NCBI RefSeq assembly: GCF_011306175.1
Contig: NZ_CP049913.1
Location: forward strand, 620,001-684,000
Length of the DNA stretch: 64,000 bases
Direction of reading: 5' to 3'
Source of the DNA: Vibrio sp. HDW18
GTDB lineage: Bacteria; Pseudomonadota; Gammaproteobacteria; Enterobacterales; Vibrionaceae
This document shows positions 9,937 to 17,354 of the stretch, piece after piece. Every line of letters begins with the position of its first letter. Position 1 is the first letter of the stretch. The notes under the pieces were generated by a model. That model ran no database searches, had not been told where the DNA came from, and was given only the letters and a program-made list of their open reading frames with translations. The position numbers and the translations under genes were made by a program.

Positions 9937-9966
9937 CAAAATGGCGCGACTTCGCGCCATTTTTTA
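9937..9966 (+). terminator. Intrinsic terminator after ompK
   Basis: Stem ATGGCGCGA (9941-9949) pairs with TCGCGCCAT (9952-9960) across a 2-nt top and is followed by six T. It ends the monocistronic ompK transcript. Confidence 0.9.
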
Positions 9967-10025
9967 TTGCTTTCCAAGCACTCATCGCTATCCTTGGCAC
10001 ATCAAATATTGGCTAGGGAATAAAG

Positions 10026-10910
10026 ATGAATATTGTGGTACTTGGCCCGGGTGCGCTAGGCGCTTTATGGGCGCTGAATTTGCATGGTGCGGGGCATCAA
10101 GTCTCATTATGGCGCCGTCAAGCTCAAGCAAAAGTCACGCTGCAACTCGATGATGGCCAACCCGTAACCTTTAACAATCAAAAGCTAGACGCTCTCGCCA
10201 ACGCCGATCTGGTGCTGATCACGGTTAAAGCATGGCAAGTGGCTGCGGCCTTAACCCCATTATTAGCCCATCTCCAACGTGAAACCATCTTACTGTTTAT
10301 GCACAATGGCATGGGGGCCGTCGAAGCTTTACATCACTCCATCGCCGATTTCCCAATTCTGCTCGCCACCACAACTCATGGCGCACTCAAAACGACGGAA
10401 AGCCAAGTCCACCATACCGGTTTAGGTCAAACCCAGATCGGCGCCGATAATCCTCTCGGAGCACGCTGCGATTTTATTGCTGAGGTTTTACAGCACGCAC
10501 TCGCGCCAGTGACATGGAATCCCGATATTCAGCCCGCGCTCTGGCATAAACTCGCGATCAACTGTGCAATAAATCCACTCACCGCCATTCATCAATGCCA
10601 AAATGGTGCATTAGCGGCGGCTAAATTTACCCCGACTATCACCGCGATTTTAGATGAAGTCACCGCGGTGATGCGGGCGGAATCGATCGCCTTTGACGAT
10701 ACCGCACTACGTACATCGGTTTATCAGGTGATCAATGCCACCGCAGCCAATTACTCCTCGATGCAGCAAGATATTTTTCACCAGCGACCAACTGAGATAG
10801 ACTTTATTACCGGTTACGTAGTGCGCAAAGCAAAGCAACATGGCATACCTACACCAACCAATCATCATCTGTATGAGCAAATCAAAACCGTAGAACAGAG
10901 TTGGAGTTAA
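10026..10910 (+). CDS. panE: 2-dehydropantoate 2-reductase (ketopantoate reductase)
   Basis: NADPH-dependent reduction of ketopantoate to pantoate in pantothenate/CoA synthesis, in the cytoplasm. The 294-residue protein opens with a Rossmann nucleotide motif VVLGPGALGALWA and has the ApbA/PanE C-terminal helical domain containing the catalytic-type Lys segment WHKLAINCAINP (near residues 177-188) and the conserved S-x-x-x-D-I block. Start at 10026 is natural. It begins a run of closely packed genes: yajL starts 3 nt after its stop. panE-type paralogues exist, so the exact substrate rests on family similarity. Confidence 0.9.
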   Translation: MNIVVLGPGALGALWALNLHGAGHQVSLWRRQAQAKVTLQLDDGQPVTFNNQKLDALANADLVLITVKAWQVAAALTPLLAHLQRETILLFMHNGMGAVEALHHSIADFPILLATTTHGALKTTESQVHHTGLGQTQIGADNPLGARCDFIAEVLQHALAPVTWNPDIQPALWHKLAINCAINPLTAIHQCQNGALAAAKFTPTITAILDEVTAVMRAESIAFDDTALRTSVYQVINATAANYSSMQQDIFHQRPTEIDFITGYVVRKAKQHGIPTPTNHHLYEQIKTVEQSWS

Positions 10911-10912
10911 GT

Positions 10913-11518
10913 ATGAGTAAACGAATTCTCGTCCCCGTTGCCAATGGCAGCGAGGAAATGGAAACCGTCATTATCATTGATACTTTGGTGCGTGCAGGAT
11001 TTCAGGTCATCATGGCAGCGGTCGGTGACACGTTACCAGTGCAAGGCTCACGCGGTGTTTGGCTGAGCGCCGCTCAGCACCTAACCGAGTGCTCAGCCGA
11101 CGATTTTGATGCGCTAGCACTACCTGGCGGGCTTGGTGGCGCGCAAGCTTTTGCCAATAGTGCGCCGCTCCTTGCCTTGATTGATGCGTTTTCCCAGCAA
11201 GGCAAGCTGGTTGCCGCGATTTGCGCCACACCGGCATTAGTTCTGGCCACACAGCAGCAATGGCGTGACGCTAAGATGACCTGTCACCCCAACTTTTTTG
11301 AGCAAATCCCAGCCGCACAGTTAAGCCGTCAACGCATCTGTTACTCTGCCACACAACCGTTACTCACCAGTCAAGGACCGGGTACTGCGCTGGAGTTTGC
11401 GCTCGCCATGATTGTCCTCCTCGCTGGCGCTGAGCTGGCTCAACACGTTGCCGCACCTATGGTACTTCACCCTCAACAACTGACTGAACTTTCAGGTTTT
11501 ATTGATGCTCAATCTTGA
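10913..11518 (+). CDS. yajL: DJ-1/PfpI family protein YajL
   Basis: Cytoplasmic DJ-1 superfamily protein related to E. coli YajL, linked to oxidative-stress protection and claimed protein deglycation or chaperone activity. The ATG at 10913 is preceded by GGAG and gives 201 residues. The nucleophile Cys is at residue 104 in AAICATPA, with the partner Glu in GSEEMETV near residue 15. It is sandwiched between panE (2-nt gap) and csdA (14-nt overlap), so the three are probably one transcript. Confidence 0.9.
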   Translation: MSKRILVPVANGSEEMETVIIIDTLVRAGFQVIMAAVGDTLPVQGSRGVWLSAAQHLTECSADDFDALALPGGLGGAQAFANSAPLLALIDAFSQQGKLVAAICATPALVLATQQQWRDAKMTCHPNFFEQIPAAQLSRQRICYSATQPLLTSQGPGTALEFALAMIVLLAGAELAQHVAAPMVLHPQQLTELSGFIDAQS

Positions 11519-12716
11519 TGCTATCCGCGCGCAATTTCCAGCGCTGCAACAAATCGTCAACGGTAACCCGCTGATCTATCTTGACAGTGCGGCCACGACG
11601 CAAAAACCGCAATGTGTGATTGATGCGATAAGCCACTACTACAGCCAGCACAATGCGAACGTACATCGCGGTAGCCACAGTTTAACCGCGCAAGCCACCA
11701 GCCAATTTGAAGCCGCGCGTGAGCAAGTCGCCCAGTTTATTGGTGCGCCAAGCATCAAAAATATTATCTGGACCCGCGGAGCGACCGAAGCGCTCAATCT
11801 GATTGCGCAAAGTTATGCGCGCAGCACATTACAAGTGGGCGATGAGATCCTGGTTAGTGAAACCGAACACCACGCCAATATTGTGCCGTGGCAGATGGTC
11901 GCCGAGCAAACCGGCGCCAAAGTGGTCAAAATTCCGATGACGCCTAATGGTGAATTTGGCTTTGCCGCCTTTGCACAATTGCTGTCACCGCGCTGCAAAA
12001 TCGTCGCCCTCGCCCATATCACCAATGTCACGGCAACTCGTCAGCCGATTGAAGCAGTGATCCAAGCCGCGCATCAACAAGGCGCAGTGGTGGTGATCGA
12101 TGGTGCGCAAGGCATCGTCCATGAAACGGTAGATGTTCAAGCGCTGAATGCGGATTTCTATGTATTCTCCGGCCATAAATTGTATGCGCCAGCGGGCATC
12201 GGGGTGCTGTATGGGAAAACAGCGCTGTTAGAAGCGATGCCACCTTGGCACGGCGGCGGCAAGATGGTTGAAAAGGTCTCGTTTGCTGGCACCACCTTTA
12301 CTGGCCTGCCCGGAAAATTTGAGGCCGGCACGCCGAATGTCGCCGGAGCGATTGCGCTTGCCAGCGCGATTAATTGGTATCAAAGTCTTGATCGCGCCGC
12401 GGTGGAAGCGCATTTACACCAACTGCAACAGCAAGCTTACCAAGCGCTTTCGCAAATCGATGATATTCGGGTACTCGGTTATCAGCCTAACGCCAGTGTG
12501 CTGAGCTTAGTGATGGAGGGTGTGCATCATCAGGATCTGGCGACCTTGCTCGATCAACAAGGGATTGCGGTGCGTGCTGGGCACCACTGTGCTCACCCAT
12601 TAATGGATGCATTTGGCGTCAAAGGCACGGTGCGAATTTCGTTTGGGGTGTATAACACCACCGAAGAGGTGGATCGTTTAATCGCCGCGATCCATAAAGC
12701 GGTCGATCTGCTGTGA
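11505..12716 (+). CDS. csdA: Cysteine desulfurase CsdA
   Basis: PLP-dependent class V aminotransferase-fold enzyme that takes sulfur from cysteine and hands the persulfide to CsdE. I start at the ATG at 11505 (403 residues); the preceding TTG is also in frame. The PLP Schiff-base Lys is residue 225 in FSGHKLYAP, and the catalytic Cys is residue 362 in RAGHHCAHP, the short active-site loop typical of group II (SufS/CsdA) enzymes. It overlaps yajL by 14 nt. It faces csdE-tcdA, which encode its partners, across a shared terminator region. Confidence 0.93.
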   Translation: MLNLDAIRAQFPALQQIVNGNPLIYLDSAATTQKPQCVIDAISHYYSQHNANVHRGSHSLTAQATSQFEAAREQVAQFIGAPSIKNIIWTRGATEALNLIAQSYARSTLQVGDEILVSETEHHANIVPWQMVAEQTGAKVVKIPMTPNGEFGFAAFAQLLSPRCKIVALAHITNVTATRQPIEAVIQAAHQQGAVVVIDGAQGIVHETVDVQALNADFYVFSGHKLYAPAGIGVLYGKTALLEAMPPWHGGGKMVEKVSFAGTTFTGLPGKFEAGTPNVAGAIALASAINWYQSLDRAAVEAHLHQLQQQAYQALSQIDDIRVLGYQPNASVLSLVMEGVHHQDLATLLDQQGIAVRAGHHCAHPLMDAFGVKGTVRISFGVYNTTEEVDRLIAAIHKAVDLL

Positions 12717-12749
12717 TCTGAGAGCAAAAACCTAAGCACCGATCGCCAC

Positions 12750-12773
12750 AGAGCCTCATCACGAGGCTCTTTT
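12750..12773. terminator. Terminator between csdA and csdE
   Basis: Stem AGAGCCTC (12750-12757) pairs with GAGGCTCT (12763-12770), loop ATCAC, followed by TTT. It lies between convergent genes and mainly reads as a terminator for csdA. Confidence 0.75.
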
Positions 12774-12784
12774 GATTACATCGA

Positions 12785-13216
12785 TTAATTGAGCACTTTG
12801 GCCTGAATGGTCGTGACTATCGCTTGCAAACCATTGCCACGGGATGGGCTTAAATGCGCGAGCAAACCAAGCTCGGCAAAGTAGTCATCCATCGAAAATG
12901 CGCGGATCTGTGCTGAGGTTTTGCCATTGAGCGCAGCCAGCACAATCGCAATCAAACCGCGCACAATCCGCGCATCGGAATCGGCGCAGAAAAACCACTG
13001 CTCACCTTGCTGCTCTGCCACTAACCACACTTCGCTTTCACAGCCAGAGACGAGAACTAGCTCACTTTTCTGCGCTGCAGGCATCACGGGCAGCAATTTG
13101 CCCCATTGGATGATCTGCCGATAACGGTCTTCCCAACCGTGCAAAGTTTGCAAAGTCTCTAAGATGGTTTGAGCCGTGATGACATCCCCAAACGGATGGG
13201 CTGCAAATGGGCTCAT
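12785..13216 (-). CDS. csdE: CsdE, sulfur acceptor for CsdA
   Basis: SufE-family protein that accepts sulfane sulfur from CsdA and stimulates the desulfurase. The product is 143 residues; the acceptor Cys is residue 59 in VSGCESEVW. Its ATG overlaps the tcdA stop as ATGA, so it is translated downstream of tcdA in one operon. Together with csdA (opposite strand, converging) this reproduces the csdA-csdE-tcdA group of E. coli with one gene inverted. Confidence 0.93.
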   Translation of the reverse strand: MSPFAAHPFGDVITAQTILETLQTLHGWEDRYRQIIQWGKLLPVMPAAQKSELVLVSGCESEVWLVAEQQGEQWFFCADSDARIVRGLIAIVLAALNGKTSAQIRAFSMDDYFAELGLLAHLSPSRGNGLQAIVTTIQAKVLN

Positions 13217-14037
13217 TGCGTTATCGCCTTTACTTGATGCTTTTTCAGCAACTTATCAACAATACGTGCCACTGCAACAAAACCAAACGTTGCCGTGACT
13301 ACCGTCGCAGCGCCAAATCCGCTGGCGCAATCCATCCGTTTCGGGCCTTCGGCGCTTGATTTGGTTGCACATACCGAACCGTCTGCCTGTGGGTATTTGA
13401 GCTGTTCGGTCGAGAACACACAATCAATTCCAAATTTACGTGCCGGGTTGGTCGGGAAATTATGCTGCTGACGCAGCCGATCTTTAAGCTTTTTCGCCAA
13501 CGGATCTTGAATCGTCTTGGTCAAATCGGCCACAGTGATTTGCGTAGGATCGGTTTGCCCGCCCGCACCACCGATAGTGATCACCTTGATTTTATTACTG
13601 CGACAATACGCGAGCAGTGCCGCCTTGGCTTTTAAGCTATCAATCGCATCCAACACATAATCAAATGATTGACTAAGATAAAGATGCTGGTTATCTGGAG
13701 TGATAAAATCATCAATTAAATTAACTTTGCACTCAGGGTTGATGAGTTTTACCCGCTCTGCCATCACTTCGATTTTGCTCTTGCCAATCGTACCCGTCAT
13801 GGCATGGATTTGCCGATTGATATTGGTCACGCAGACATCATCCATATCAATCAAGGTCAGCTCGCCAATTCCGGTTCGCGCCAAAGCTTCAACCGCCCAT
13901 GAACCAACACCACCAATCCCAATCACACACACGTGCGCAGCACGTAAAATGTCAACTTGGTCATAACCATACAAACGGCGCGTACCACCAAACCGTTGGT
14001 TGTAATTGTCGGAGGCTGCAGTATCCAGTTCACGCAT
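13213..14037 (-). CDS. tcdA: tRNA threonylcarbamoyladenosine dehydratase TcdA
   Basis: E1/ThiF-like ATP-dependent enzyme (formerly CsdL) that cyclises t6A37 in tRNA to ct6A, helped by the CsdA-CsdE sulfur relay. The 274-residue protein has the N-terminal nucleotide-binding motif VIGIGGVGSW (around residues 38-47), the adenylation motif region TNINRQIHA, and a C-terminal hydrophobic anchor-like segment. It is upstream of and coupled to csdE by a 4-nt overlap. The function is established for the E. coli orthologue; it is inferred here from sequence and neighbours. Confidence 0.93.
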   Translation of the reverse strand: MRELDTAASDNYNQRFGGTRRLYGYDQVDILRAAHVCVIGIGGVGSWAVEALARTGIGELTLIDMDDVCVTNINRQIHAMTGTIGKSKIEVMAERVKLINPECKVNLIDDFITPDNQHLYLSQSFDYVLDAIDSLKAKAALLAYCRSNKIKVITIGGAGGQTDPTQITVADLTKTIQDPLAKKLKDRLRQQHNFPTNPARKFGIDCVFSTEQLKYPQADGSVCATKSSAEGPKRMDCASGFGAATVVTATFGFVAVARIVDKLLKKHQVKAITQ

Positions 14038-14061
14038 AACGCATTTCCACTCTAGCTGAAA

Positions 14062-14091
14062 AATAAAGAGTGCGATTTATACGCACTCTAC
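14062..14091 (-). terminator. Intrinsic terminator after mltA
   Basis: Read on the minus strand, AGAGTGCG (14089-14082) pairs with CGCACTCT (14074-14067) around a 7-nt loop and is followed by TTATTTTT. It separates mltA from tcdA-csdE. Confidence 0.8.
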
Positions 14092-14147
14092 ATAAAAATG
14101 TCCAGTTTGCTCGCGCTCACCACAGGCTAAGCGGCTAACGGCAGAAC

Positions 14148-15254
14148 CTATTGCTGCTTTTCTGGCGGCAAAGCCCATGGCGCTTGAGTGGGCGAATTAT
14201 CTAACCCCAACTTCCACACTCGACCAAAATGTTTATAGTGCCCCGCCTCCAAGCCAGCACGCGGCCCCATACCATGATATAAGTCGAGATGGTTTTGCTT
14301 CACCGCACCGCCGGTATCCAGCACAATCAATAAACGTAACTGATGTGCACCAGACCAAGTGCCATCGGCATTCAGTAGCGGGACTTCGGCCAAAATCGGC
14401 GTCCCCATCGGCAAAATGGAACGATCACCAGCGACCGAGGCCATCGGCAACAGTGGGATACCGGCGCTACCGGTTACCGGAGCCGCCGCGCGCGGTTGAA
14501 AGAAAACAAAGGAAGGATTTTGTTCCAGCAGTTCACGCACCGTTTGTTCATCATTGGCCAGCACCCAATCTTTGATCGCTTTAAGCGACATCTGCTCGCG
14601 CGCCACTAAACCGCGCTCAATCAGCACTTTACCTATGCTTACATAAGCTTTGTTGTTTTTACCGGCGTAAGCAAAATACTCCAAGGTGTCATCATCTTCA
14701 AAATGGACAAAACCACTGCCCTGCACTTCCATAATAAACGGATCAATTAAGTTGGCTGCATAGCCAAGCTCTAAGCCTTGCCCCTCTAACGCACCTTGAT
14801 AAATGTCGGCTCGGGTTGGGCAATTTTGCTGGCAATTAGGCAATCCATACACTGGGTATTTGAATACCGCATCAGCTTGATGACGCAGCTCCATGACTGG
14901 CGAAAAATAACCCGTAAACAACACATTACCTTGCTTATCACCACCACCGAACTGCGCAGCTTGAATACCGAACTGCCCCAATGTGGTCGGATCGCCACTT
15001 TGTAATACCCACTCATTCAACTGCTGATACAAGGGTTGATAGATTTTTGCCATAGAAGCAGAGCCTTGCACCACCTGCTCACTCTGTTTGCTGAATTCGG
15101 TGTAGTCACGCGGCGTATTGGATTCCACCACATCCACTCGATTTAAAATGTGCGGGAAATGAGCTTGGTGATACTGCTGAGCACGATCAGTATTCGGTTG
15201 AGCGCAACCAAATAACAGCCCTAAGCTCAGCACAGAAAGAAGATGTTTACTCAC
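14148..15254 (-). CDS. mltA: Membrane-bound lytic murein transglycosylase A
   Basis: Outer-membrane lipoprotein that cleaves the MurNAc-GlcNAc bond of peptidoglycan with formation of 1,6-anhydroMurNAc. The 368-residue product has a signal peptide with lipobox LFGC (Cys17), the MltA domain from about residue 110, and the C-terminal 3D domain. The catalytic Asp is probably in the VLDTGGAVKQNHLDLYHG segment (Asp313 and Asp324 are the candidates; the 3D domain takes its name from three such Asp). It is a single gene, divergent from argA, with its own terminator. Its products are the substrates of AmpG encoded nearby. Confidence 0.93.
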   Translation of the reverse strand: MSKHLLSVLSLGLLFGCAQPNTDRAQQYHQAHFPHILNRVDVVESNTPRDYTEFSKQSEQVVQGSASMAKIYQPLYQQLNEWVLQSGDPTTLGQFGIQAAQFGGGDKQGNVLFTGYFSPVMELRHQADAVFKYPVYGLPNCQQNCPTRADIYQGALEGQGLELGYAANLIDPFIMEVQGSGFVHFEDDDTLEYFAYAGKNNKAYVSIGKVLIERGLVAREQMSLKAIKDWVLANDEQTVRELLEQNPSFVFFQPRAAAPVTGSAGIPLLPMASVAGDRSILPMGTPILAEVPLLNADGTWSGAHQLRLLIVLDTGGAVKQNHLDLYHGMGPRAGLEAGHYKHFGRVWKLGLDNSPTQAPWALPPEKQQ

Positions 15255-15533
15255 AAAAGCGATCCATAGTTTGAGTTTGCCAAGAGCATGACAAACTCAG
15301 TCGAACAGTGCAATTAACCTTAGACCAATCACGATGATTTTTTGCACTTTCTAACAATTGAACCCGTATCTCGATAACCCATCGCCGATTGTCATCTCTC
15401 TGTTTTTTATTCCGATTAATCTACACGCGGCGACTCCTGAAATCGGAGCTAACGCCCAGTAGATAAAAAACTTGCCGAATGAAGAATAAAAAGTCATTAT
15501 TTTAGCATATTTAAACAAATGGAATGTTTAGCC

Positions 15534-16871
15534 GTGAAAATTCGTAGCACAGCTCTCGTCAAAGGATTTCGTCAATCAGCGCCGTATGTGAATGCCCATC
15601 GTGGCAAAACCATGGTGATCATGCTCGGTGGTGAGGCGATTGCCGATAGTAATTTCGCCAATATCATTAGCGATATTGCCCTGCTGCATAGCCTTGGCGT
15701 AAAAATTGTATTGGTGCACGGTGCTCGGCCACAAATCAATAAAATTCTTGAAAAAAATCATCGTGATACTCCTTATCACAAAGGCGTGCGCATCACCGAT
15801 GAATCCTCGCTAAGTTTAGTAATGCAAGCGGCCGGACAACTGCAACACGCCATCACCGCGCGCCTTTCAATGAATCTTAACAATACGCCGATGGCGGGGG
15901 CGCAGCTTAACGTGGTCAGCGGTAACTTTATTATTTCGCAACCACTCGGGATCGATGAAGGCGTCGATTACTGCCACAGTGGGCGGATCCGCCGGATTGA
16001 TGTGGAAGGCATCAATCGCATGCTGGATTTAGGTTCGATTGTTCTGCTCGGCCCTATCGCCAGCTCAGTCACCGGCGAGTGCTTTAACCTGCTTTCCGAA
16101 GAAGTGGCCACTCAAGTCGCGATTAAGCTCAAAGCCGATAAGCTGATCGGGTTTTGTCCACAGCAAGGCATCATTGATAGCAAAGGCAATGCGATTGCTG
16201 AATTATTTCCCAGTGATGTTGAACGGCTAGTAGAAAAGATGGCGCAAGAGTGCCCGGCCAATGATGAAGATTGCTTTAGTACCCTACGCTTCTTGCGTGC
16301 CGCTTTAAAAGCCTGTCGTGCAGGTGTACCGCGTAGCCACTTAGTCAGTTATCAACAAGATGGCGCATTGCTGCAAGAGCTGTTTTCGTTTGACGGGATC
16401 GGTACACAGATTGTAATGGCAAGTGCTGAGCAGATCCGCCAAGCCACCATCGACGATATTGGTGGAATTTTCGATCTGATCCGCCCACTTGAAGAGCAAG
16501 GGATTCTGGTCCGCCGTTCTCGTGAGCAGTTAGAGCAAGAGATCCATAAATTCACCATTATTGACAAAGATGGTTTAATCATCGGCTGTTCGGCGCTCTA
16601 CCCTTATCCTGAAGAGCGCATGGCGGAAATGGCGTGCATGGCGATCCATCCGGAATACCGTGATGGCCATCGTGGCTTGCATTTACTGCTGCACAGTAAA
16701 CAGCAAGCTAAACAGATGGGGATCGATGATCTGTTTGTACTCACCACACACAGTACTCACTGGTTTCGTGAACAAGGTTTTAATGAGGTGGATGTCGAAG
16801 CGCTGCCAGTGGCAAAACAGCGTCTGTATAACTATCAACGTCGCTCAAAAATTTTAATGCTCGCGCTTTGA
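15534..16871 (+). CDS. argA: N-acetylglutamate synthase
   Basis: First step of arginine synthesis: acetyl-CoA + glutamate to N-acetylglutamate, in the cytoplasm. I use the GTG at 15534 (445 residues, [10 protein letters not shown]...) because a GGA lies about 10 nt upstream and homologues start here; an ATG five codons earlier lacks a ribosome binding site. The N-terminal amino-acid-kinase-like domain (about residues 15-285, with MLGGEAI and LVHGARPQ blocks) is the arginine-sensing part, and a C-terminal GNAT domain (about 295-440) is catalytic. Feedback inhibition by arginine is typical of this architecture. I could not identify a convincing ARG box by eye. Confidence 0.93.
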   Translation: MKIRSTALVKGFRQSAPYVNAHRGKTMVIMLGGEAIADSNFANIISDIALLHSLGVKIVLVHGARPQINKILEKNHRDTPYHKGVRITDESSLSLVMQAAGQLQHAITARLSMNLNNTPMAGAQLNVVSGNFIISQPLGIDEGVDYCHSGRIRRIDVEGINRMLDLGSIVLLGPIASSVTGECFNLLSEEVATQVAIKLKADKLIGFCPQQGIIDSKGNAIAELFPSDVERLVEKMAQECPANDEDCFSTLRFLRAALKACRAGVPRSHLVSYQQDGALLQELFSFDGIGTQIVMASAEQIRQATIDDIGGIFDLIRPLEEQGILVRRSREQLEQEIHKFTIIDKDGLIIGCSALYPYPEERMAEMACMAIHPEYRDGHRGLHLLLHSKQQAKQMGIDDLFVLTTHSTHWFREQGFNEVDVEALPVAKQRLYNYQRRSKILMLAL

Positions 16872-16927
16872 ATCGAGTATGCCGCCCCTCATCAGACGCA
16901 ATAAAGACAATGAAATGCATAAATAAT

Positions 16928-16953
16928 CAAACGGCAATTACTGCCGTTTTTTT
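16928..16953 (+). terminator. Intrinsic terminator after argA
   Basis: Stem AAACGGCA (16929-16936) pairs with TGCCGTTT (16942-16949) and is followed by further T; flanking ATGCATAAA and TTTATGCAT can extend the stem. Confidence 0.88.
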
Positions 16954-17000
16954 ATGCATTTTTGCTTTTATTTTGTGCGCAAGATCGCTAAAATGCGCCC

Positions 17001-17026
17001 ACTTGATTAAATACCGTTCAATCAAG
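17001..17026. repeat. Inverted repeat upstream of the 61-residue ORF
   Basis: Arms ACTTGATT (17001-17008) and AATCAAGT (17019-17026) are perfectly complementary around 10 nt, about 115 nt before the small ORF start. Possible operator or leader hairpin; no known match. Confidence 0.4.
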
Positions 17027-17139
17027 TCGTTAGGATTAGGCGCTTGAGCAGTGGGTGATGTGATCACGCTCATCGTGTGGTTAGCGCCACGCATGGATTG
17101 CTTTTACTACTAAATTCAGTACCTAAGAGCAAATCGTCA

Positions 17140-17325
17140 ATGAAAACTGTTATTTGTAACTCACTACAAAGTTTTTGGGATATGGCAGACGCTGATTTTC
17201 TGTCTGGTGTGCATGTACATTGTGTGTTTCCCGCCGCTGAGAGCCTTAAGATGATGCTGATCGAAGCTGGTCAACGCCACCAAATCCGTAATATCACCTT
17301 TACCAAAGCATTCTCCAATCTTTAA
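17140..17325 (+). CDS. Hypothetical 61-residue protein
   Basis: I do not recognise this protein. The ATG at 17140 gives 61 residues beginning MKTVICNSLQSFW; the frame runs further upstream to 17077 but that part reads as untranslated sequence. The ribosome binding site is weak (AAGAG about 10 nt before). There is no signal peptide or transmembrane helix; it has two Cys (residues 6 and about 28) and a His-Val-His segment at about 25-27. It lies alone between the argA terminator and the converging recD. It may be a small Vibrio-specific protein; a chance ORF cannot be excluded. Confidence 0.5.
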   Translation: MKTVICNSLQSFWDMADADFLSGVHVHCVFPAAESLKMMLIEAGQRHQIRNITFTKAFSNL

Positions 17326-17354
17326 TGCCCTACCGCCACGGATTGGCGGAGCAT
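17324..17354. terminator. Hairpin between the small ORF and recD
   Basis: CCGCCA (17333-17338) pairs with TGGCGG (17344-17349), extended by AATGC and GCATT further out. It lies exactly between convergent genes; there is no long U-tract, so termination strength is uncertain. Confidence 0.55.

Noticed and set aside
14177..14575. A 132-codon plus-strand ORF opposite mltA
   Set aside because: It lies wholly antisense to a well-supported gene and its Pro/Arg/Ser-rich composition is a typical shadow pattern.
15482..15512. Possible ARG box upstream of argA
   Set aside because: AT-rich and vaguely similar (GAATAAAAAGTCATT) but lacks the symmetric TGAAT...ATTCA arms at correct spacing.
17050..17075. 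CRP-like site near TGTGATCACGCTCA
   Set aside because: Only one half-site matches; the second half (expected TCACA at a 6-nt gap) is not present.
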